Assembly: GCA_035373905.1 (NCBI GenBank)
Contig: DAOSOK010000004.1
Coordinates: forward strand, 124,001-188,000
Source of the DNA: Candidatus Ozemobacteraceae bacterium
GTDB lineage: Bacteria > Muiribacteriota > Ozemobacteria > Ozemobacterales > Ozemobacteraceae
Reading direction: 5' to 3'
Length of the DNA: 64,000 nucleotides
A program made the translations under genes and the position numbers. Below the pieces are notes generated by a model that had not been told where the DNA came from, searched no databases, and saw nothing but the letters and a program-made list of their open reading frames with translations. This document shows positions 61,478 through 64,000 of this stretch, in pieces. Numbering within the stretch: position 1 is the stretch's first letter; each line of letters opens with the position of its first letter.

Positions 61478-62509
61478 TTAGCGGCTGCGCTGGAGGCGGG
61501 TGCCGTTCGCGTTCACCGTCATCGAAACCGACAGGGGAAGGCTCAGATCGGCCGGCAGGGCAACTTCGGCCACCTGCACGTTGTTGACGATCTTCGAGAT
61601 CTTCGGGAACCACGTGCGAAGCTCGCCGCTGTCAGGCACGTAGACGTAGTAGCCGTCCGTCTCCTCGGCGATGCGCTTGAGGATGTCGACGTTCAGCCAG
61701 CCGAACCCGAGGGTGAAGCAGGAGACGAAATGCTGGCGCGAGCGCAGGAGCACCTCGTCGAGCGTGTGCGAGGACGAGTTGTCGTTGCCGTCCGTCGTCA
61801 GCAGCAGAAACCGCATCCAGCGACGGGCCTGGACGGTCGAGATGCCCTTGTCGATGCCCGAGTAGAGCGCCGTGTTCTCGAGCGGAACGGCGTGCTTGAC
61901 GGCTTTTTCGATGTCGCCCTTGTTCGCCGTGAGGTCGGTCATGGTATTGACGGTGTTATTGAATTTGATGATCGATCCTGAGAAGGGCATGACCATCGCG
62001 TTCAGGAACGTCGAGTAGTTCGACTCGATCGCCGAGATGTCTTCAGGGAACATGCTGCCCGAGTAGTCCATCACGCCGGAGAACGAGACCGGTTCGGGCT
62101 GGTTCATCAGGTGCAGCGGCGCGACGCGGTCGACGATCGCGCGCTGCCGGGAAGCGGGCTTGTCGCCGAGCTGGACCTCGACGTCGGCCGGGTTCACCGT
62201 CGTCAGCGGGTCGCCATTCTTGTCGGTCACCGTGAAGAGCACGGCATACCGTTTCTCGCCGAGTTTCTCGATGCCGTGCAGCCTGAGAGCGGAGGCCAGG
62301 TTGTCTTCGGGCTTGGCATTCGGCCGGAACCGGTTCACCACGGAAAGATACTTCCGCAGCCACTCGGCAAACGGGTTGCTGGCGCCCCAGGACGAGGAAT
62401 ACATCGACCAGAGCGTCGCGCCTGCGATCAGCGCAAGAAAAGCCAGAAACGCGATGAAGCGCCAGGGGTTGATCCTGATCTCCCCGGTTCGCGGTGCGAC
62501 TTCGACCAT
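61478..62509 (-). CDS. membrane-anchored von Willebrand factor A protein
   Basis: A 343-residue protein: N-terminal anchor (FIAFLAFLALIAGATLWSMY) and a VWA domain. The metal-ion site has DYSGSM (DxSxS), a Thr in NTALYSGIDKG and Asp in LLTTDGND, so metal binding is likely. A beta-like segment (FTVTDKNGDPLTTVNPADVEV) precedes it. The N-terminus MVEVAPRTGEIRI resembles MVEVNPGKTEIKI of the next gene, which suggests a shared interaction motif. Neighbouring genes are separated by 6-18 bases. Confidence 0.88.
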   Translation of the reverse strand: MVEVAPRTGEIRINPWRFIAFLAFLALIAGATLWSMYSSSWGASNPFAEWLRKYLSVVNRFRPNAKPEDNLASALRLHGIEKLGEKRYAVLFTVTDKNGDPLTTVNPADVEVQLGDKPASRQRAIVDRVAPLHLMNQPEPVSFSGVMDYSGSMFPEDISAIESNYSTFLNAMVMPFSGSIIKFNNTVNTMTDLTANKGDIEKAVKHAVPLENTALYSGIDKGISTVQARRWMRFLLLTTDGNDNSSSHTLDEVLLRSRQHFVSCFTLGFGWLNVDILKRIAEETDGYYVYVPDSGELRTWFPKISKIVNNVQVAEVALPADLSLPLSVSMTVNANGTRLQRSR

Positions 62510-62515
62510 GGCCGA

Positions 62516-62770
62516 TCAGTAGAGATGGAAATGATACGCCAGGCCGGCCAGCACGCCGGCAAGGACGATCATCATCAGGCCGGGGGCGTGGAAGAACCAC
62601 CAGTCGGCTACGAGCGCCGCCGCGACCAGCGACCAGGCGATGATCGCCTGCGTTCCGGTGGGCGCGCCGAAGTGGAACACCAGGGCGAAGATGATCGCCG
62701 CGACGCTCGTGAAGATCAGCCACCCTGACTGGATCTTGATTTCGGTTTTTCCGGGATTGACTTCGACCAT
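62516..62770 (-). CDS. small two- or three-helix membrane protein
   Basis: An 84-residue protein with an N-terminal MVEVNPGKTEIKIQ motif and three hydrophobic segments (LIFTSVAAIIFALVFHF; AIIAWSLVAAALVADWWFF; LMMIVLAGVLAGLAY). It lies six bases before the VWA gene and shares the N-terminal motif with it. No known family. Confidence 0.72.
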   Translation of the reverse strand: MVEVNPGKTEIKIQSGWLIFTSVAAIIFALVFHFGAPTGTQAIIAWSLVAAALVADWWFFHAPGLMMIVLAGVLAGLAYHFHLY

Positions 62771-62786
62771 TGCATTCGGCTCCTTG

Positions 62787-64000
62787 TCAGGCTTTCGGCA
62801 GTCCCGCCTGCGCCGCCATCCCCGACGGCCGCTGGCTGAAAATCGCCTCGTGCTGCTCCTGGATGTCCGTTAGGACGCGCAGGATGCCGCGCTTGATCGA
62901 CAACAGTTCGTCGCTGGCCGCCGACACCTCATGGTTCGTCCGGATCTCCTGCTCGACCCCGGCTTCCAACTGTTTGACCTTGTCGGTGAATAACGGTACG
63001 TATTTTTTGATGATCGCGTTCTGCTGGGGCAGCGGCAGGGTGAGCCAGCCTTCCTTGTAGACGGTGTTGATGAGGTAGATGCCCATCGTGTTGTTCTTCA
63101 GGTAATCGAACAGTTCGGTGATTGTCCGGCCCATCGGAACCGGCTTCTCCTGCTGGTAATGCAGCTCGAACTGGACGAGCTCGGGGTTATACTCGATGCC
63201 ATGCACGGACTTCGCCAGGTCGGCGTGCATTTCGTACCGCAACAGTACGTAGACCATGTACAGGTTTTCCAGCGTCTTCGCGGGAATCAGCCCGTAGCTC
63301 GACCAGAGAACCGGATAGGCGTCGTTCGTCAGCAGCGCGTGACAGTTGATCTTGGCGTTATTCTTCCGATACAGCGCCTGCCATTGGGTGATCGCGCTGA
63401 GGTTGTAGGGGCACATGCCGTGCAACGTCTGCAGCAGGCTGATCTCGAAGCGGTTGCGCGTCGGGGCGATCGTGATGCCGATCTCGCCCTTGCGTAGGCT
63501 TTCGCGGATCTCCTCGGCCAGCTTGCTGTGCTCCTCGGCGATGCCCAGAGTCACGATGTTCATGCGGGTCGGCTGGTTGTTGCCCCGGTCGTTGATCGTC
63601 ATCAGCGGCGCCGACTGGTTCATCAGGCTCTCGATCAGGCTCTTCTTGAAACCGGGCTTCGCAGAGTCCTTCCAGTGGATGAACTCCTCGATGCCACCCA
63701 GCATGCGCTTCCCGATGAGGCCGCGGCAATACTTCACGATATCGTTCTCGAGCGAGTCGCTCTGCGGGTTCGTGTAGGCGTCCCAGTTCTTTTCGAGGTC
63801 GATCGAGACCAGGAACTCCTTCTCGATGTCGTTGTTCGACAAATCGCCGAGCAGATACTTGTAGAACGGCTCCACGTCGCGCTCCTCGAAGATGAACGTG
63901 CGCACGTAGGCCTGAACGCGCGAATACGGCTTGATCTTGTCGAGGCACGACTCGTAGCTGCGCTCGATCATGCCGTTCTTGGATACGGCGTCGAGCTTGC
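62787..64000 (-). CDS. large soluble protein of VWA operon, 5' end outside
   Basis: The frame runs open to the right edge; the 9 codons before the first Met (63971) read KLDAVSKNG and are coding-like, so the start is beyond the window. At least 403 residues are visible: mixed helix and strand, no membrane segment. I see EKEFLVSIDLEKNWDAYT, LMTINDRGNNQPTRMNIVTLG, and a C-terminal helix that ends at IFSQRPSGMAAQAGLPKA. I cannot name the family. A large cytoskeletal or ATPase-like partner for the VWA protein is possible but unproved. Confidence 0.8.
   Translation of the reverse strand, partial: KLDAVSKNGMIERSYESCLDKIKPYSRVQAYVRTFIFEERDVEPFYKYLLGDLSNNDIEKEFLVSIDLEKNWDAYTNPQSDSLENDIVKYCRGLIGKRMLGGIEEFIHWKDSAKPGFKKSLIESLMNQSAPLMTINDRGNNQPTRMNIVTLGIAEEHSKLAEEIRESLRKGEIGITIAPTRNRFEISLLQTLHGMCPYNLSAITQWQALYRKNNAKINCHALLTNDAYPVLWSSYGLIPAKTLENLYMVYVLLRYEMHADLAKSVHGIEYNPELVQFELHYQQEKPVPMGRTITELFDYLKNNTMGIYLINTVYKEGWLTLPLPQQNAIIKKYVPLFTDKVKQLEAGVEQEIRTNHEVSAASDELLSIKRGILRVLTDIQEQHEAIFSQRPSGMAAQAGLPKA

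Noticed and set aside
62787..64000. Identification of the edge protein as a bacterial tubulin-like (Tubulin_2) protein
   Set aside because: The VWA neighbour would fit, but I see no tubulin GTP-binding signature in the visible part, so no family name is given.

Overview
The window is about 64 kb of GC-rich bacterial chromosome with gene-dense, mostly minus-strand operons. Many neighbouring genes share 4-nt ATGA or GTGA stop/start overlaps. I see no phage, plasmid or CRISPR genes and no tRNA or rRNA. The content (multiheme c-type cytochrome, sigma-54 activator, type IV-pilin-like proteins, lipoproteins, Hfq, QueE, LigA, cyclase/HD-GYP/cNMP signalling) points to a free-living Gram-negative bacterium, probably from a little-cultured lineage. 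Several proteins have only paralogs or DUF-level relatives that I recognise. A Riflebacteria/Ozemobacteria-like lineage would fit but cannot be proved from the sequence.

Layout. 1-6.1 kb: the 3' end of a multiheme cytochrome; an RtcR/CARF-like sigma-54 activator divergent from a two-gene unknown operon that carries a good -24/-12 promoter; a DUF1848 plus methyltransferase pair. 6.1-10.5 kb: an accessory stretch with paired REP-like palindromes, a tandem ribbon-helix-helix protein, a lipoprotein, a glutathione peroxidase and an AT-rich DUF4160/DUF2442 pair. 10.6-15.7 kb: an M20 (YgeY-type) hydrolase, a coupled HD-GYP plus receiver-like/ATPase/cNMP-binding pair, and an M48 protease. 15.8-27.3 kb: two overlapping class III cyclase genes whose active sites look complementary, preceded by ssb, a YdcF-type protein, comEC (without its usual metallo-beta-lactamase domain), comEA and two unknown genes. 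This resembles a DNA-uptake locus.

27.4-40.1 kb: transketolase on plus, facing a long minus-strand housekeeping run: DUF2225, queE, ligA, a beta-propeller, a branched-chain-type binding protein, a MazG-like enzyme, an M28 peptidase, a metallophosphoesterase and a rhodanese. 40.2-43.2 kb: a PfkB kinase, a SagB-type nitroreductase and a GIY-YIG/DUF2087 regulator pair. 43.4-47 kb: a three-gene pilin-like operon. 47-52 kb: a polysaccharide deacetylase; an intergenic region with a consensus sigma-54 promoter and a candidate short RNA next to hfq; a 1035-aa TPR protein. 52-64 kb: two dynamin-like GTPases flanking a pair of paralogous GT-C-like membrane proteins with a DUF3592 protein between them, then a VWA operon that runs off the window edge.

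Leading candidates for something new are (1) the tandem cyclase pair predicted to work only as a heterodimer, (2) the sigma-54-driven small RNA candidate beside hfq, and (3) the CARF/RtcR-like activator with its divergent two-gene target operon. No database search was possible. Family names come from motif recognition.
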